Counted from the first letter of the stretch, positions 8,721 to 17,991 are shown. The stretch is DNA of 64,000 nucleotides from SSF14 sp046331245 (GCA_046331245.1 JAXLRH010000006.1:1-64000), one strand, 5' to 3'. Notes: generated by a model not told the origin, from the sequence alone. Translations and numbers: made by a program.

Positions 8721-11318
8721 CTAGCGGCCGAGCTCGAACCACACCGCCTTGCCGGGGGCGTCCGGCGCCCCGGGCATCCCCGGTGTGACACCCCACCGGG
8801 TGGACAGCTGCTCGACGATGCCGATGCCGCGACCGCCGGTGGCCTCGGGCCCGCGGTCGCGTCGGGTCGGCAGGCGGTCGCTGCGGTCGACGACGTCGAC
8901 GCGGACCGTGGGGCCAGAGCGGGAGATCGTCACGCGGAACTCCGTGCCGGCGTGGATCACGGCGTTCGTGGCGAGCTCGGAGACGGCGAGCCGCAGCGCG
9001 TCGGCGAGCGACGGGTCCCCTACGGTCGACACCACGAACTCCCGTGCCGCCGACACCGAGGCGGGGGCCGGAGCGAACGACCGCTCTCCGAGCGCCTCGG
9101 CGACCGGCGGGCCGGAGCGCTCGTCGTCGGGGCCGAGCACGCGCAGCACGACGAGGGCGATGTCGTCGTCGCGGTCCGGCAGCGGCAGGATGCGCTGCAC
9201 GGCCTCGCCCAGTCGCTCCGCCACCCGCTCGGCGTGACCGCCGGCGCCCGCAGCCGCCGTGACCATGTCCCCCATCGCCGCCTCGTCGAGTCCGTACGGC
9301 GAGGGCACGTCGGTGATGCCGTCGGTGTTCAGCACCACCGTGTCGCCCTCGACCAGCTCGGTCTCCTGCGCGTGCAGCCGCAGACGTGGCATGACGCCGA
9401 GCAGGGTGCCGGGCCGGCCGAGCGGCGCAGCGTGCTCACCGGGCCGCACCAACCAGGGCAACGGGTGGCCGCCGGCCACCGACGTGAACCGCCAACGCCC
9501 GGCGTCGACGCGCTCGAGCGTGGAGTAGAGGACGGTGCAGAACCGGTCGCGGTCACCGTCGAGCATCGCCTCGTTGAGCCACTCCAGCACCTCGACGGGC
9601 GAGGCGCCGTGCCGGGCCGCGGCACGGATGGTGTGGCGGGCCAGCGCCGTGACGGCGGCGGCCTCGGGGCCGGTGCCGCACACGTCGCCGATCACGACGG
9701 CCCAACGGCGCGGCGACTCCGCGGCCCCGTCGCCGGGCGCCGCGGCATCGTCCCGATCGGGAAGCGGGAACACGTCGTAGAAGTCGCCACCGACGTCACT
9801 CACCGCGCCGGCCGCCCAGTACCGCACGGCCACGCTCAGCCCGTCGACCGCCGGAACCGTCGACGGCAGGAGTGCCGCCTGCAGCACCGACGCCACGTTG
9901 CGCTGCTGGTCGCGGAGCCAGGTGCTCTCGAGCGCCTCGGCGACGCGACCGGCCGCCGTCTCGGCGAGCGCGACGTCCTCGTCGGTGTAGAGCCGCCCCG
10001 ACTCCGCGCTCACGAACTGCATCGCGCCCACGACCCCGCGCTTGGTCACGAGGGGCACGGCGATGAGGCTGGTCAGCTGGAGCTCGTCGAGGATGCGGCG
10101 GGCCTCAGACGGGCGGGCGCGCACGGCGCCCTCGATGATCGCCTCGCGCAGCGGGCCGAAGTCGGCGATGAACTGGGTGGCGCCCGTGCGGACCGCGGCA
10201 GCGGCCCCCACCGGCGCCTCGGGGTCGTACGGGTGCTTCACGAGCAGCGAGTGGATCCACTCGATGCGCGCCGGGTCGCTGTGGGCGACGACGATCTCCG
10301 GTGAGGCCGCGGCAGCCGCGGTCTGTCCGTCGATGAAGTGGAGCGAGCACCAGTCACCGAGGAGGGGCACCGCGGTGGCGGTGACCTCGGCCATGAGCTC
10401 GCGGTGGCTCGACGCCGCGAGCGCTGCCGCGTTGATGGCCGAGAGGAACTCGAGGCGGCGCCGCTGCAGCCGTCCCTCCTCCACGAGTCGCTCCGCCTCC
10501 TGCACCCGGCGGGCGATCTCGAGCTCGGCGAGCTTCCGCCCGGTGACGTCGCCGGAGCAGCCGATCGTGCCCGACACGCTGCCGTCGGGCGCGAGGGTCA
10601 CCATGGCGCGCCCCTGCAGCCAGCGCACCGAGCCGTCGGGCCACACCACGCGGTGCTCCACCTGGTACGAGGTCACCTCGGACACGGCGTCGTCGACGAC
10701 GGCGACCGTGCGCTCGCGGTCGTCGGGGTGCACCGATTCGAGCCACGCCTCGTAGGTGCCCCCGAACGTGCCCGGCTCGAGACCGCACAGCCGTTCCATC
10801 GTCGAGTCCCACACCACCCGCCCGGACGCCAGCTCCCACCGCCAGGTGCCGAGCTCGCCGCCGGCGAGCGCCATCAGCAGGTGGTTGGTGAGCTCGGCGG
10901 CGCGCTCCTCGACGATGCGCTGGTCGGTGACGTCGTCGGACATGCCGACCGAGCCGACGATGTTGCCGTCGTCGTCGCGGAGCGGCGCCAGCACGGTGAA
11001 GATGCGAACGGTGTCGCCGTCGGCGCGGACGATGGTGATGTCGCCGCTCCACGGCCGACCCGCCTCGACGCCGAGCGCGATCTCGTACGCGGCGTCGAGA
11101 TCGGCGGGCAGGAACAGCAGGTCGCCGATGTGACGACCGAGGATCTCGTCGACGTTCCAGCCGTAGAGCACCTCGGCGTAGTGGTTCCACGCGAGCACCT
11201 TGCCGTGGAGGTCCCAGATGACGATGCCGCGCGGCAGGCAGTCGAGGATCGTCTGGATCCGCGCCGGCACCTCGCGGGCCGGAGGGTCGGCGCTCTCGGC
11301 ATCGGTGGGACCCGACAT
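8721..11318 (-). CDS. PAS-PAS-GAF-SpoIIE phosphatase with C-terminal HATPase (RsbU/RsbW-type regulator)
   Basis: The 865-residue protein is a multidomain sensor. Two PAS domains (about 15-135 and 150-275, the second with the PAS_3 signature around SVHPDDRERT) precede a GAF domain (about 300-480). A PP2C/SpoIIE phosphatase follows (about 500-700) with metal-binding GGDFYDVF, IGDVCGTG and NTDGITD. The C-terminus (about 745-865) is an RsbW-like anti-sigma-factor kinase domain with SELATNAVIHAG and GGRGIGIV. Such proteins tune partner-switching networks by dephosphorylating anti-anti-sigma factors. No STAS protein or sigma factor is nearby. A TAGGCT box six bases upstream suggests a leaderless mRNA. 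Confidence 0.93.
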   Translation of the reverse strand: MSGPTDAESADPPAREVPARIQTILDCLPRGIVIWDLHGKVLAWNHYAEVLYGWNVDEILGRHIGDLLFLPADLDAAYEIALGVEAGRPWSGDITIVRADGDTVRIFTVLAPLRDDDGNIVGSVGMSDDVTDQRIVEERAAELTNHLLMALAGGELGTWRWELASGRVVWDSTMERLCGLEPGTFGGTYEAWLESVHPDDRERTVAVVDDAVSEVTSYQVEHRVVWPDGSVRWLQGRAMVTLAPDGSVSGTIGCSGDVTGRKLAELEIARRVQEAERLVEEGRLQRRRLEFLSAINAAALAASSHRELMAEVTATAVPLLGDWCSLHFIDGQTAAAAASPEIVVAHSDPARIEWIHSLLVKHPYDPEAPVGAAAAVRTGATQFIADFGPLREAIIEGAVRARPSEARRILDELQLTSLIAVPLVTKRGVVGAMQFVSAESGRLYTDEDVALAETAAGRVAEALESTWLRDQQRNVASVLQAALLPSTVPAVDGLSVAVRYWAAGAVSDVGGDFYDVFPLPDRDDAAAPGDGAAESPRRWAVVIGDVCGTGPEAAAVTALARHTIRAAARHGASPVEVLEWLNEAMLDGDRDRFCTVLYSTLERVDAGRWRFTSVAGGHPLPWLVRPGEHAAPLGRPGTLLGVMPRLRLHAQETELVEGDTVVLNTDGITDVPSPYGLDEAAMGDMVTAAAGAGGHAERVAERLGEAVQRILPLPDRDDDIALVVLRVLGPDDERSGPPVAEALGERSFAPAPASVSAAREFVVSTVGDPSLADALRLAVSELATNAVIHAGTEFRVTISRSGPTVRVDVVDRSDRLPTRRDRGPEATGGRGIGIVEQLSTRWGVTPGMPGAPDAPGKAVWFELGR

Positions 11319-11324
11319 GGCCCG

Positions 11325-11381
11325 AGCCTACGTTGACCGGCCGGCGAACGGGCCGGTGATCCGTTCGGTGTCTGGGACAAT
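11325..11381. promoter_or_regulatory. Divergent leaderless promoter pair
   Basis: On the minus strand TAGGCT (complement of 11325-11330) ends six bases before the ATG of the SpoIIE-type regulator. On the plus strand GACAAT (11376-11381) ends six bases before the ATG of the nitroreductase. Both fit a -10 box whose transcript begins at or near the start codon. Confidence 0.45.
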
Positions 11382-11387
11382 GCACCG

Positions 11388-11954
11388 ATGCACGACGACG
11401 AAGCGGCGCTCTCGACCCTCATCCGGGGGAGGCGCACCACGAAGCTGCTCGACCCCGACCGCCAGGTGACGCCCGAGGTGATCGCCGAGCTGTGCGCCCT
11501 CGCCACCTGGGCGCCGAACCACCGCCGCACCGACCCATGGCGGTTCGCCGTGTTCACCGGGGACGGCCGGGCCCGCCTCGGCGCCACCATCGCCGACGAG
11601 CTCGCCGCCGCCGGCGCGCACGAGGCCAAGATCCTCAAGACCCGCACCAAGTACCTGCGGGCGCCGGTCGTGATCGTCGTCGGCTCGATCGCCGGGCCCG
11701 ATCCGGTGACCACCGGCGAGAACCGCGACGCCGTGGCAGCGGGCATCAACAACCTCCTGCTGGGTGCCCACGCCCGCGGGCTCGCGACGCTGTGGTCGAG
11801 CGTCGCCACCCCCACCTCGCCGGCGCTGTGGGAGCTGTGCGGCTTCCCCGAGGGAACGTTCGCCGTGGGCGCCGTCTACCTCGGGCACCCCACCGGGGAG
11901 GAGCCGCCGGGCCGGCGCGCCGAGCCCGTCATCACCTGGATCGACGGCGACTGA
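11388..11954 (+). CDS. Nitroreductase family protein
   Basis: This 188-residue protein belongs to the small FMN-dependent nitroreductase fold. The N-terminal RRTTKLLDP and WAPNHRRTDPWRF segments match the family's FMN-binding region, and GLATLWSS lies where the second flavin contact is expected. Members reduce nitro compounds, quinones or flavins with NAD(P)H and usually act as cytoplasmic dimers. The length is typical. The start ATG follows a -10-like GACAAT by six bases. The substrate cannot be deduced, and the neighbours give no metabolic context. Confidence 0.85.
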   Translation: MHDDEAALSTLIRGRRTTKLLDPDRQVTPEVIAELCALATWAPNHRRTDPWRFAVFTGDGRARLGATIADELAAAGAHEAKILKTRTKYLRAPVVIVVGSIAGPDPVTTGENRDAVAAGINNLLLGAHARGLATLWSSVATPTSPALWELCGFPEGTFAVGAVYLGHPTGEEPPGRRAEPVITWIDGD

Positions 11955-11971
11955 TCGACGGCGACGGAGGC

Positions 11972-12634
11972 TCAGCGACGCTGCAGCATCGTGACGCCGT
12001 CGCCGATCGTGAGCACGACCACGGTGAACCGGTCGTCCGCGGCCACCGCCTCGTTGAAGGCACGGAGGGCGACCGTGTCGGGATCGTCGACCGAGTCGTC
12101 GAACACCCGCCCGCTCCACAGCGTGTTGTCGACGAGCACCAGCGCCCCGGGGTCGAGGTGGGGCACGAGCGCCTCGAGGTAGGCGAGGTACGACACCTTG
12201 TCGGCGTCGATGAACGCCAGATCGAACCGCACGTCGGCGTCGAGCGCCTCGAGCGTGTCGAGCGCCGGCGCGATGCGGAGGTCGATGCGGTCGGACACGC
12301 CGGCGCGCTCCCAGTGGTCGCGGGCGATGGCCGTCCACTCCTCGCTGACGTCGCAGCAGAGCAGGCGGCCGTCGGGCCCCATGCCCTTGGCGACGGCGAG
12401 CGACGAGTACCCCGTGAAGGTGCCGATCTCGATCGCGCTGCGGGCGCCGACGGCGCGGGCCAGGATCTCCATGAACACGCCCTGGTCGCCGCCGATCTGC
12501 ATGCCGCTGTAGGCGCCGGTCGCCGCCTCGGTCTCCTCGACCAGGTGCTGCTGCACGTCGTCGGGCGGCGTCGAGTGCGCCGCGGCGTAGTGCGCGACCT
12601 CGTCGTCGATCACGCCGTTCCTCTTGATGGCCAT
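11972..12634 (-). CDS. Class I SAM-dependent O-methyltransferase (caffeoyl-CoA OMT type)
   Basis: The 220-residue protein has the small cation-dependent O-methyltransferase fold. Motif I reads AIEIGTFTGYSSL, followed by VSEEW, and the metal-binding segment is FIDADKVSYLAYLE with VLVDNTLWSGRV. Family members methylate catechol-type hydroxyls on coenzyme A esters or free phenolics. The ATG at 12634 is chosen because AGGAGG lies about five bases upstream. The LLM oxidoreductase stop lies 23 bp upstream on the same strand, so the two probably form a transcription unit. The natural substrate is unknown. Confidence 0.9.
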   Translation of the reverse strand: MAIKRNGVIDDEVAHYAAAHSTPPDDVQQHLVEETEAATGAYSGMQIGGDQGVFMEILARAVGARSAIEIGTFTGYSSLAVAKGMGPDGRLLCCDVSEEWTAIARDHWERAGVSDRIDLRIAPALDTLEALDADVRFDLAFIDADKVSYLAYLEALVPHLDPGALVLVDNTLWSGRVFDDSVDDPDTVALRAFNEAVAADDRFTVVVLTIGDGVTMLQRR

Positions 12635-12657
12635 GGCCGTCCTCCTGTCGCTCGGCG

Positions 12658-13671
12658 TCAGGCGCCGGTCTTCGTACGGATACTGCTCACGATCGCCGCG
12701 ATGCAGTCGTCGGGGATCGCGTACGGGAAGTAGAAGCCGACGCGCGTGGCCACGCCGTCGAAGCGACGTACCAGCTGGTCGGCCACCTCGTCGGGCGTGC
12801 CGCACACGGCGAGCGTCGCGAGCATCTCGTCGTCGACGAGGTCGGGCATGCGGTCCCACTCGTTCGCCTTCGTCATCGCGTTGAGCTCGCCCTGGAGTTC
12901 GCCCCAGCCGTGCGCGTCGAGCACCGGACGGTACGCGGGCGTCGAGCCGTAGAAGCTGAGCAGCATGCGCACACCGTCGCGGGCCGCCGCCATCTCCGCC
13001 TCGTCGCGACCGCAGCAGATGATCGACTCGCAGACGATCGCGAAGTCGTCGCGGGTGCGCTGCGACGCCGCCAGGCCACGATCGACGGCGACGAGCGTGT
13101 GCTCGGTGAAGAACCGCTCGGTGCAGAACGGCATCACCAGCAGCCCGTCCGCGACGGTGGCCGCCATCTCGACCATCTTCGGGCCGAGGCCGCCGAGCCA
13201 GATCGGTGGTGGCCCCACGTCGAGCGGCCCGGGGTTGAACAGCGGCGGCATGAGCGTGTGGGTGTAGTAGTCGCCGCGGAAGTCGAGACGGGCGCCGTGC
13301 TGCCACGAGTCGAAGATCGCCCGCAGCGCCGCCACCAGCTCGCGCATCCGGCCGAGCGGCGGGTGGAAGTCGGTGCCGTAGCGCCGCTCGATCTGCGCCC
13401 GCACCTGGGACGCGAGGCCGAGCGCGAACCGGCCCTCGGACAGGGCCTGCAGGTCCCACGCCTGGTGGGCCAGCTGGATGGGGTTGCGGGGCAGGGCGAT
13501 GGCCGCGTTCGTGTAGAGGTCGAGCGTCGTCGAGGGCGCGGCGAGCACGAGCGGGGTGAACACGTCGTGGGGCCCCTCGAAGGTGAACACGCCGTCGAGA
13601 CCGACCGCCGCCAGCTCGCGGGCGCGTTCCGGCGCGTCACGGAGCCCCCACAGCTGTGTGTCCAGCTTCAC
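12658..13671 (-). CDS. LLM-class F420-dependent oxidoreductase (TIGR03617-like)
   Basis: The 337-residue luciferase-like TIM barrel resembles the mycobacterial F420 family TIGR03617. Typical segments are KLDTQLWG at the N-terminus, GVFTFEGPHDVF, LPRNPIQLAHQAWDL and GGLGPKMVEMAA. I place the start at a GTG (13671) rather than the ATG 24 bases further upstream, because TAGCGT ends eight bases before the GTG and the protein then begins at the family's usual N-terminus. Such enzymes transfer hydride to or from F420H2; the substrate is unknown. It is followed on the same strand by an O-methyltransferase gene. Confidence 0.87.
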   Translation of the reverse strand: MKLDTQLWGLRDAPERARELAAVGLDGVFTFEGPHDVFTPLVLAAPSTTLDLYTNAAIALPRNPIQLAHQAWDLQALSEGRFALGLASQVRAQIERRYGTDFHPPLGRMRELVAALRAIFDSWQHGARLDFRGDYYTHTLMPPLFNPGPLDVGPPPIWLGGLGPKMVEMAATVADGLLVMPFCTERFFTEHTLVAVDRGLAASQRTRDDFAIVCESIICCGRDEAEMAAARDGVRMLLSFYGSTPAYRPVLDAHGWGELQGELNAMTKANEWDRMPDLVDDEMLATLAVCGTPDEVADQLVRRFDGVATRVGFYFPYAIPDDCIAAIVSSIRTKTGA

Positions 13672-13679
13672 GCCGAGGC

Positions 13680-13685
13680 ACGCTA
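13680..13685 (-). promoter_or_regulatory. -10 element of the LLM oxidoreductase gene
   Basis: TAGCGT on the minus strand ends eight bases before the GTG at 13671. It supports the downstream start and a leaderless message. Confidence 0.4.
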
Positions 13686-13728
13686 CATGACACAATCTGA
13701 CGGTTCGTCAGGTACGGGGAGGCCCAAC

Positions 13729-14889
13729 ATGTCCACCGATGTCGTCATCGTGAGCGGCGTTCGCACGCCGATCGCCACCGCCTACAAGGGCTCGCTGGGT
13801 GGGGTCGACGCGTTCGCCCTCGCCGAGATCGTCATCAAGGCCGCGGTGGAGCGCTCCGGCATCCCCGCCTTCGACTTCGAGGACATGGGCTTCGGCGAGT
13901 CGTTCCAGGGCGGCGGCAACATCGGGCGCAACGCCGCGATCCGCGCCGGCCTCGACAACCTGCCCGGCGTCGCCACGCAGCGTTGGTGCGCCTCCGGCAT
14001 GGCCGGCGTTCAGTGGGTCGCTGCGAACATCGCCGCCGGCATGATCGACGTCGGCCTGGCCGGCGGCACCGAGTCGATGTCGACCGCCCCGTCCGGCAGC
14101 AAGCCCGGCGCCGACTTCCAGCCGGAGTTCTGGATGTCCCCGGCGAACGAGCCGACCGAGCTCGCTCCCCCGTTCAACACCGCGCTGGGCGTGGGCGACA
14201 ACGCCGCCCGCATCGCCGGCATCAGCCGTGAGGACGCCGACCTGTGGGCGTTCAACTCGCACCACAACGCGATCCGCGCCATCGACGAGGGCCGCTTCGA
14301 CAACGAGATCGTGCCGGTGCCGCTGCCCGGTGGCGGCGAGTTCACCACCGACGAGCACCCCCGCCGCGGGTCCACCCTCGAGAAGCTCGCGTCGCTCGGC
14401 GTGCTCAACCCCCAGAACGACTGGGCCACCACCACCGCCGGCAACAGCTCGGGCCTCAACGACGCCGCCGCCGCCCTCACCATCGTGTCGCGCGACTACG
14501 CCGAGGCCCACGGCCTCCCCATCCGTGCCGTCATCCGCGGCTGGGCGTCGGTGGCGCTGCCCGCCGAGCAGACCGGCCTCACCCCCGAGCCCGCCATGCG
14601 CAAGGCGCTGGCCAAGGCCGGCATCTCCGAGTTCGACCTGCAGGCCGTCGAGATCAACGAGGCGTTCGCCTCGGTCGCCGTCGCCGCCACCCGGGCGCTG
14701 AAGCTCGACGAGGGCATCGTCAACCAGAACGGCTCGGGCTGCTCGCTCGGTCACCCGATCGGCTGCACCGGCGCCCGCATGCTCGTCACGATGATCAACG
14801 AGCTCGAGCGCACCGACTCGCAGTGGGGCGCCGTCGCCATGTGCGCCGCCGGCGGCATGGGCTCGGCCACCGTCATCGAACGCGTCTGA
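13729..14889 (+). CDS. Thiolase (acetyl-CoA C-acyltransferase)
   Basis: The 386-residue protein is a complete thiolase. The nucleophilic Cys is in QRWCASGMAG, the conserved His in GHPIGCTGARM and the second acid/base Cys in CAAGGMGSA; NEAFA is also intact. It should cleave 3-ketoacyl-CoA with CoA in beta-oxidation, or condense acyl-CoA units in reverse. GGGGAGG lies six bases before the chosen ATG, and an earlier in-frame ATG at 13687 lacks such a site. The gene stands alone, divergent from the LLM oxidoreductase. An enoyl-CoA hydratase is encoded about 5 kb away. Confidence 0.93.
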   Translation: MSTDVVIVSGVRTPIATAYKGSLGGVDAFALAEIVIKAAVERSGIPAFDFEDMGFGESFQGGGNIGRNAAIRAGLDNLPGVATQRWCASGMAGVQWVAANIAAGMIDVGLAGGTESMSTAPSGSKPGADFQPEFWMSPANEPTELAPPFNTALGVGDNAARIAGISREDADLWAFNSHHNAIRAIDEGRFDNEIVPVPLPGGGEFTTDEHPRRGSTLEKLASLGVLNPQNDWATTTAGNSSGLNDAAAALTIVSRDYAEAHGLPIRAVIRGWASVALPAEQTGLTPEPAMRKALAKAGISEFDLQAVEINEAFASVAVAATRALKLDEGIVNQNGSGCSLGHPIGCTGARMLVTMINELERTDSQWGAVAMCAAGGMGSATVIERV

Positions 14890-14919
14890 GCGCCGAACGC
14901 GTCCGAACGCTGCGGCGGG

Positions 14920-15336
14920 TCAGTCGGTCCAGGGGCCGACGCCTCCGACGCGGTTCGCCGTGATGCGCACGACGACGCCCGGCGGCGGGTCGGGCATCGG
15001 CGGGAACCTCACGTCGGGGCCGAGGTAGCCGTGGGCCAGCTCCTGCAGCAGCTCGGGCGCGCCGCCGTCGGTGACGGTGGCGAGCCCGTGCACCACGAGG
15101 TACTCGTCGAGGCCGATCTGGTTGCGCTCCCCCGTGAGGATCGTGACGGTCGCACGCGGGTCGCGCCGCAGGTTCCGCACCTTCTGACCTGCGCCCAGGT
15201 GGCCGAGCAGCACGTCGTCACCCTCGGCCTTCACCCAGACGACCGACACCTGCGTCGATCCGTCGGGGTTGATGGTGGTGAGCTGGGCCAACTTGTGGGA
15301 GTTGAGCGCCGCCTGCGCCGCGTCGTTGAGGACCAT
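14920..15336 (-). CDS. F420-dependent PPOX-class protein
   Basis: This 138-residue split-barrel protein belongs to the pyridoxamine-5'-phosphate-oxidase-like group that binds F420 (TIGR03618-type). The N-terminal LATTINPDGS-like region reads LTTINPDGSTQVSVVW, the central strand holds GQKVRNLRRDPRATV, and the C-terminus ends in VGGVGPW as in that subfamily. Members reduce diverse enone or quinone substrates with F420H2 or serve unknown roles. Together with the LLM protein nearby it supports an organism that makes F420. Confidence 0.85.
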   Translation of the reverse strand: MVLNDAAQAALNSHKLAQLTTINPDGSTQVSVVWVKAEGDDVLLGHLGAGQKVRNLRRDPRATVTILTGERNQIGLDEYLVVHGLATVTDGGAPELLQELAHGYLGPDVRFPPMPDPPPGVVVRITANRVGGVGPWTD

Positions 15337-15371
15337 GGCCGATCACCGTACCCCGTCGGGTCGGCGCGGGA

Positions 15372-17051
15372 TCAGCGCTCCGGCTCCCCCAGGATCGCCG
15401 CCGTGTGCGCGGGAAGGAGCACGTGGCCCGGCTCGCCGTCCCGCCGGGGCCGCTGCAGCTCGACGCGCTCCGAGGAGGCCAGGACGACGCGCGAGAACGC
15501 CGCGTCGACCTCGGCCACGACCGGCGCGTCGCCGAGGTTCGCCGTGACCAGCAGCCGGTCGTCGCCGTCGGTCCGCTCGTAGGCGACGAGCGAGTCGGCG
15601 TCGGACGGGAGCAGCCGCAGCGTGCCCTGGTGCAGCGACGGCCGCTCCGCGCGCAGCGCGAGCAGCGAGCGGTACCACGCGAGCAGCGACGTCGGGTCGT
15701 CCGCCTCCGCCTCGACGTTGCGCGTGAGCCGGTTCTCGTTGACCGGCAGCCACGGCGTGACGTCGTCGGGACAGAACCCTGCGCCCGGCGCGTCGGTCCA
15801 CTGCATCGGCGTGCGCACCTCGTCGCGGTTCAGGCGCTCGGTGAGGCGGCGGTTCACCGCCTCGGGGAGGTGCCTGGCGACCACGCCGGGGATGGGATCG
15901 TTGGCGTCGCGCAGCGGGATGTAGCGGTTGGTCATCCCGATCTCCTGGCCCTGGTAGATCACCGGCACGCCGCGCAGAGTGCACAGCAGGGTGGCCAGCA
16001 CGCGGGCCTTGGCCATGTCGCCGCCCACGCGCGAGAGCGAGCGGGTGCGGTCGTGGTTCTCGAGCACGTAGGTGGGCAGGAGCGGCGGCGCGAAGTCGCG
16101 CTCGAAGCGCTCGATGAGGCGGCGGTAGGTCGCGGCGCCGTAGCGGGCCGCGAGGAAGTCGAAGAGGAACACGAGGTGCAGGCCGTCCCGATCGCCGTCG
16201 CGCACGTAGCGGCGCAGCACCGGCGCCTCGCCGAACACCTCGCCGAGCAGCACCCGCTCGGGCGTGAACTCGTCGCACACCGCCCGGAGGTCGCCGGCGA
16301 GCGCGAAGTTCTCGTCGGTGTTCAGCGTGTGGTTCGGCGTCTGCACCCGAGGGATGCCGCCGACCATGCGGGGCCGCGGGTCGTTCGGCCGGAGGTCGGC
16401 GTCCTGCATGATCGACCCGAAGATGTCGAGGCGGAACCCGTCGACGCCGCGACCGAGCCACATGCGGACCATGTCGAACATCTCCGCCCGCACCTCGGGA
16501 TGGCGCCAGTTGAGGTCGGGCTGGAACGGCAGGAACGTGGCCAGGTACCACTGCTGGCGCTCCTCGCCCCACTGCCAGGCCTTCGTCAGCTGCAGCTCGG
16601 ACCGCCAGTTGTTCGGCGGGCGTCGCTTGCCGCCGCGTCCGGGGCGGCCGTCGCTCCACACGTACCAGTCGGCCTTGGGGTTGTCCCGCGACGAGCGCGA
16701 CTCCGTGAACCACGGGTGCTCGTCGGACGTGTGGTTGAGCACCAGGTCGAACAGCACGCGCAGGCCGCGTGCGTGCGCCTCGTCGATGAGGGTCTGGGCG
16801 TCGTCGAGGTCGCCGTACTCGGGGGCGACCGCCCGGTAGTCGCTCACGTCGTAGCCGATGTCACGCTGGGGACTGGCGAAGAACGGCGAGACCCACACCG
16901 TGCCGACGCCGAGCTCGACCAGGTGGTCGAGGTGGGCGACGATGCCCGGCAGGTCGCCGATGCCGTCGCCGTTCGAGTCGGCGAACGACCGTGGGTACAC
17001 CTGGTAGATGGACGTGGACGTCCACCACGGGACGGGCTGCGGATCCGGCAC
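15372..17051 (-). CDS. GH13 alpha-glucosidase / oligo-1,6-glucosidase
   Basis: The 559-residue protein is a full-length glycoside hydrolase family 13 enzyme. The N-terminus reads IYQVYPRSFADSNGDGIGDL. The four GH13 regions are visible: DLVLNHTS, GFRLDIFGS with the nucleophilic Asp, LGEVFG with the acid/base Glu, and LENHDRTR with the transition-state His-Asp. A C-terminal beta domain follows. It should release glucose from alpha-glucosides such as isomaltose, trehalulose or sucrose; specificity cannot be assigned. There is no signal peptide, so it acts in the cytoplasm. No sugar transporter is adjacent. Confidence 0.9.
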   Translation of the reverse strand: MPDPQPVPWWTSTSIYQVYPRSFADSNGDGIGDLPGIVAHLDHLVELGVGTVWVSPFFASPQRDIGYDVSDYRAVAPEYGDLDDAQTLIDEAHARGLRVLFDLVLNHTSDEHPWFTESRSSRDNPKADWYVWSDGRPGRGGKRRPPNNWRSELQLTKAWQWGEERQQWYLATFLPFQPDLNWRHPEVRAEMFDMVRMWLGRGVDGFRLDIFGSIMQDADLRPNDPRPRMVGGIPRVQTPNHTLNTDENFALAGDLRAVCDEFTPERVLLGEVFGEAPVLRRYVRDGDRDGLHLVFLFDFLAARYGAATYRRLIERFERDFAPPLLPTYVLENHDRTRSLSRVGGDMAKARVLATLLCTLRGVPVIYQGQEIGMTNRYIPLRDANDPIPGVVARHLPEAVNRRLTERLNRDEVRTPMQWTDAPGAGFCPDDVTPWLPVNENRLTRNVEAEADDPTSLLAWYRSLLALRAERPSLHQGTLRLLPSDADSLVAYERTDGDDRLLVTANLGDAPVVAEVDAAFSRVVLASSERVELQRPRRDGEPGHVLLPAHTAAILGEPER

Positions 17052-17081
17052 GGCGCCGAACCTAGCCGGGAGCGAACGACG

Positions 17082-17117
17082 TCAGCCCCGGGTGATGGGT
17101 CAGCCCCGGGTGATGGC
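17082..17117. repeat. 18-bp tandem duplication spanning a stop codon
   Basis: Two adjacent copies of TCAGCCCCGGGTGATGG plus one base differ only at their last base. Read on the minus strand, both copies encode PITRG- or AITRG-like ends followed by TGA, so the duplication gives the TrmH-type gene a second in-frame stop 18 bases beyond the first. Confidence 0.7.
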
Positions 17118-17975
17118 GTAGCAGGCGATGGCCGCCGCGGCGCCGACGTTGAGGGAGTCGACGTTCCCGGCGAGCGGGATGACGACGCGTCGGTCGCAGC
17201 GTGCCATCGTCTCGGCGGTGAGACCCGGGCCCTCCGAGCCGAGCACCAGGGCGACACGCTCGTCGGCGCCGAACGTCACCCGGTCGATCGGCTCGGCGTC
17301 GGGCGCCGGGGTGAGCGCGACCAGGGTGAAGCCGGCGTCGGTCACGGCGTCGAGCCCAGCCGGGAACCGGCCCGCTCGCGTGTAGGCGAACTCGAACACC
17401 TCCCCCATCGCCACCCGCGAGGCCCGCCGGTAGAGGGGGTCGACGCTGGCGTCGTCGAGGAGCAAGCCGTCCATGCCGAGGCCGACGGCGCTGCGGCAGA
17501 TCACGCCGAGGTTCACCGGGTTCACCACGCGCTCGAGCACCAGGAGGCGACGCGACGTCGCGAGGATCTCGCCGACGGCGGGAAGGGGCCGCCGCTCGAA
17601 CACGCCGAGGCACCCGCGGTGCACGCCCAGCCCGGTGATGCGGAACAGCACCTCGGGCCCGGCACCGATGAGCGTCGCGCCGGCGTCGACGGCCGCCACG
17701 AGCTCCGGCGGGAGCGGCTGGGTGCGGGTGGCGTCGACGAGGACCTTCGTCAGGCGGTACCCGGCCCGCAGGGCGCGCACCACCACGTTGTCGCCCTCGG
17801 CGACGAACACGGCGGTGAGCGGTTCGTCGGTGGCGGCGGTCGCCCGCTCGCGGAGGCGGAGGTCGCGATCGCGGAGACCGATGAAGTCGGCCACGAACGG
17901 ATCGTCGGGCGACGTGACGACCGCGGTGAACGGCAGCCCGCCCGACGCGAACGAAACTGCGGAACCCTCGGTCAT
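17100..17975 (-). CDS. SpoU/TrmH-family RNA 2'-O-methyltransferase
   Basis: The 291-residue protein is a SPOUT methyltransferase. The N-terminal third (to about residue 105) is the L30e-like RNA-binding domain, with VFVAEGDNVVVRAL. The catalytic knot carries the three SpoU motifs: ERVVNPVNLGVICRSA, ALVLGSEGPGL and IPLAGNVDSLNVGAAAAI. It should methylate a ribose 2'-OH in tRNA or rRNA using S-adenosylmethionine. The ATG at 17975 is preceded by TACGAT at six bases. It is divergent from an unknown gene, with overlapping -10 boxes. The target nucleotide is not evident. Confidence 0.92.
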   Translation of the reverse strand: MTEGSAVSFASGGLPFTAVVTSPDDPFVADFIGLRDRDLRLRERATAATDEPLTAVFVAEGDNVVVRALRAGYRLTKVLVDATRTQPLPPELVAAVDAGATLIGAGPEVLFRITGLGVHRGCLGVFERRPLPAVGEILATSRRLLVLERVVNPVNLGVICRSAVGLGMDGLLLDDASVDPLYRRASRVAMGEVFEFAYTRAGRFPAGLDAVTDAGFTLVALTPAPDAEPIDRVTFGADERVALVLGSEGPGLTAETMARCDRRVVIPLAGNVDSLNVGAAAAIACYAITRG

Positions 17976-17981
17976 GGCGAG

Positions 17982-17991
17982 ATCGTAGGCT
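17982..17991. promoter_or_regulatory. Overlapping divergent -10 elements
   Basis: TACGAT on the minus strand (complement of 17982-17987) lies six bases from the TrmH-type ATG. TAGGCT on the plus strand (17986-17991) lies eight bases from the ATG at 18000. They share two bases in a 24-bp intergenic gap, so both genes are probably leaderless and cannot be initiated at the same moment. Confidence 0.5.
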
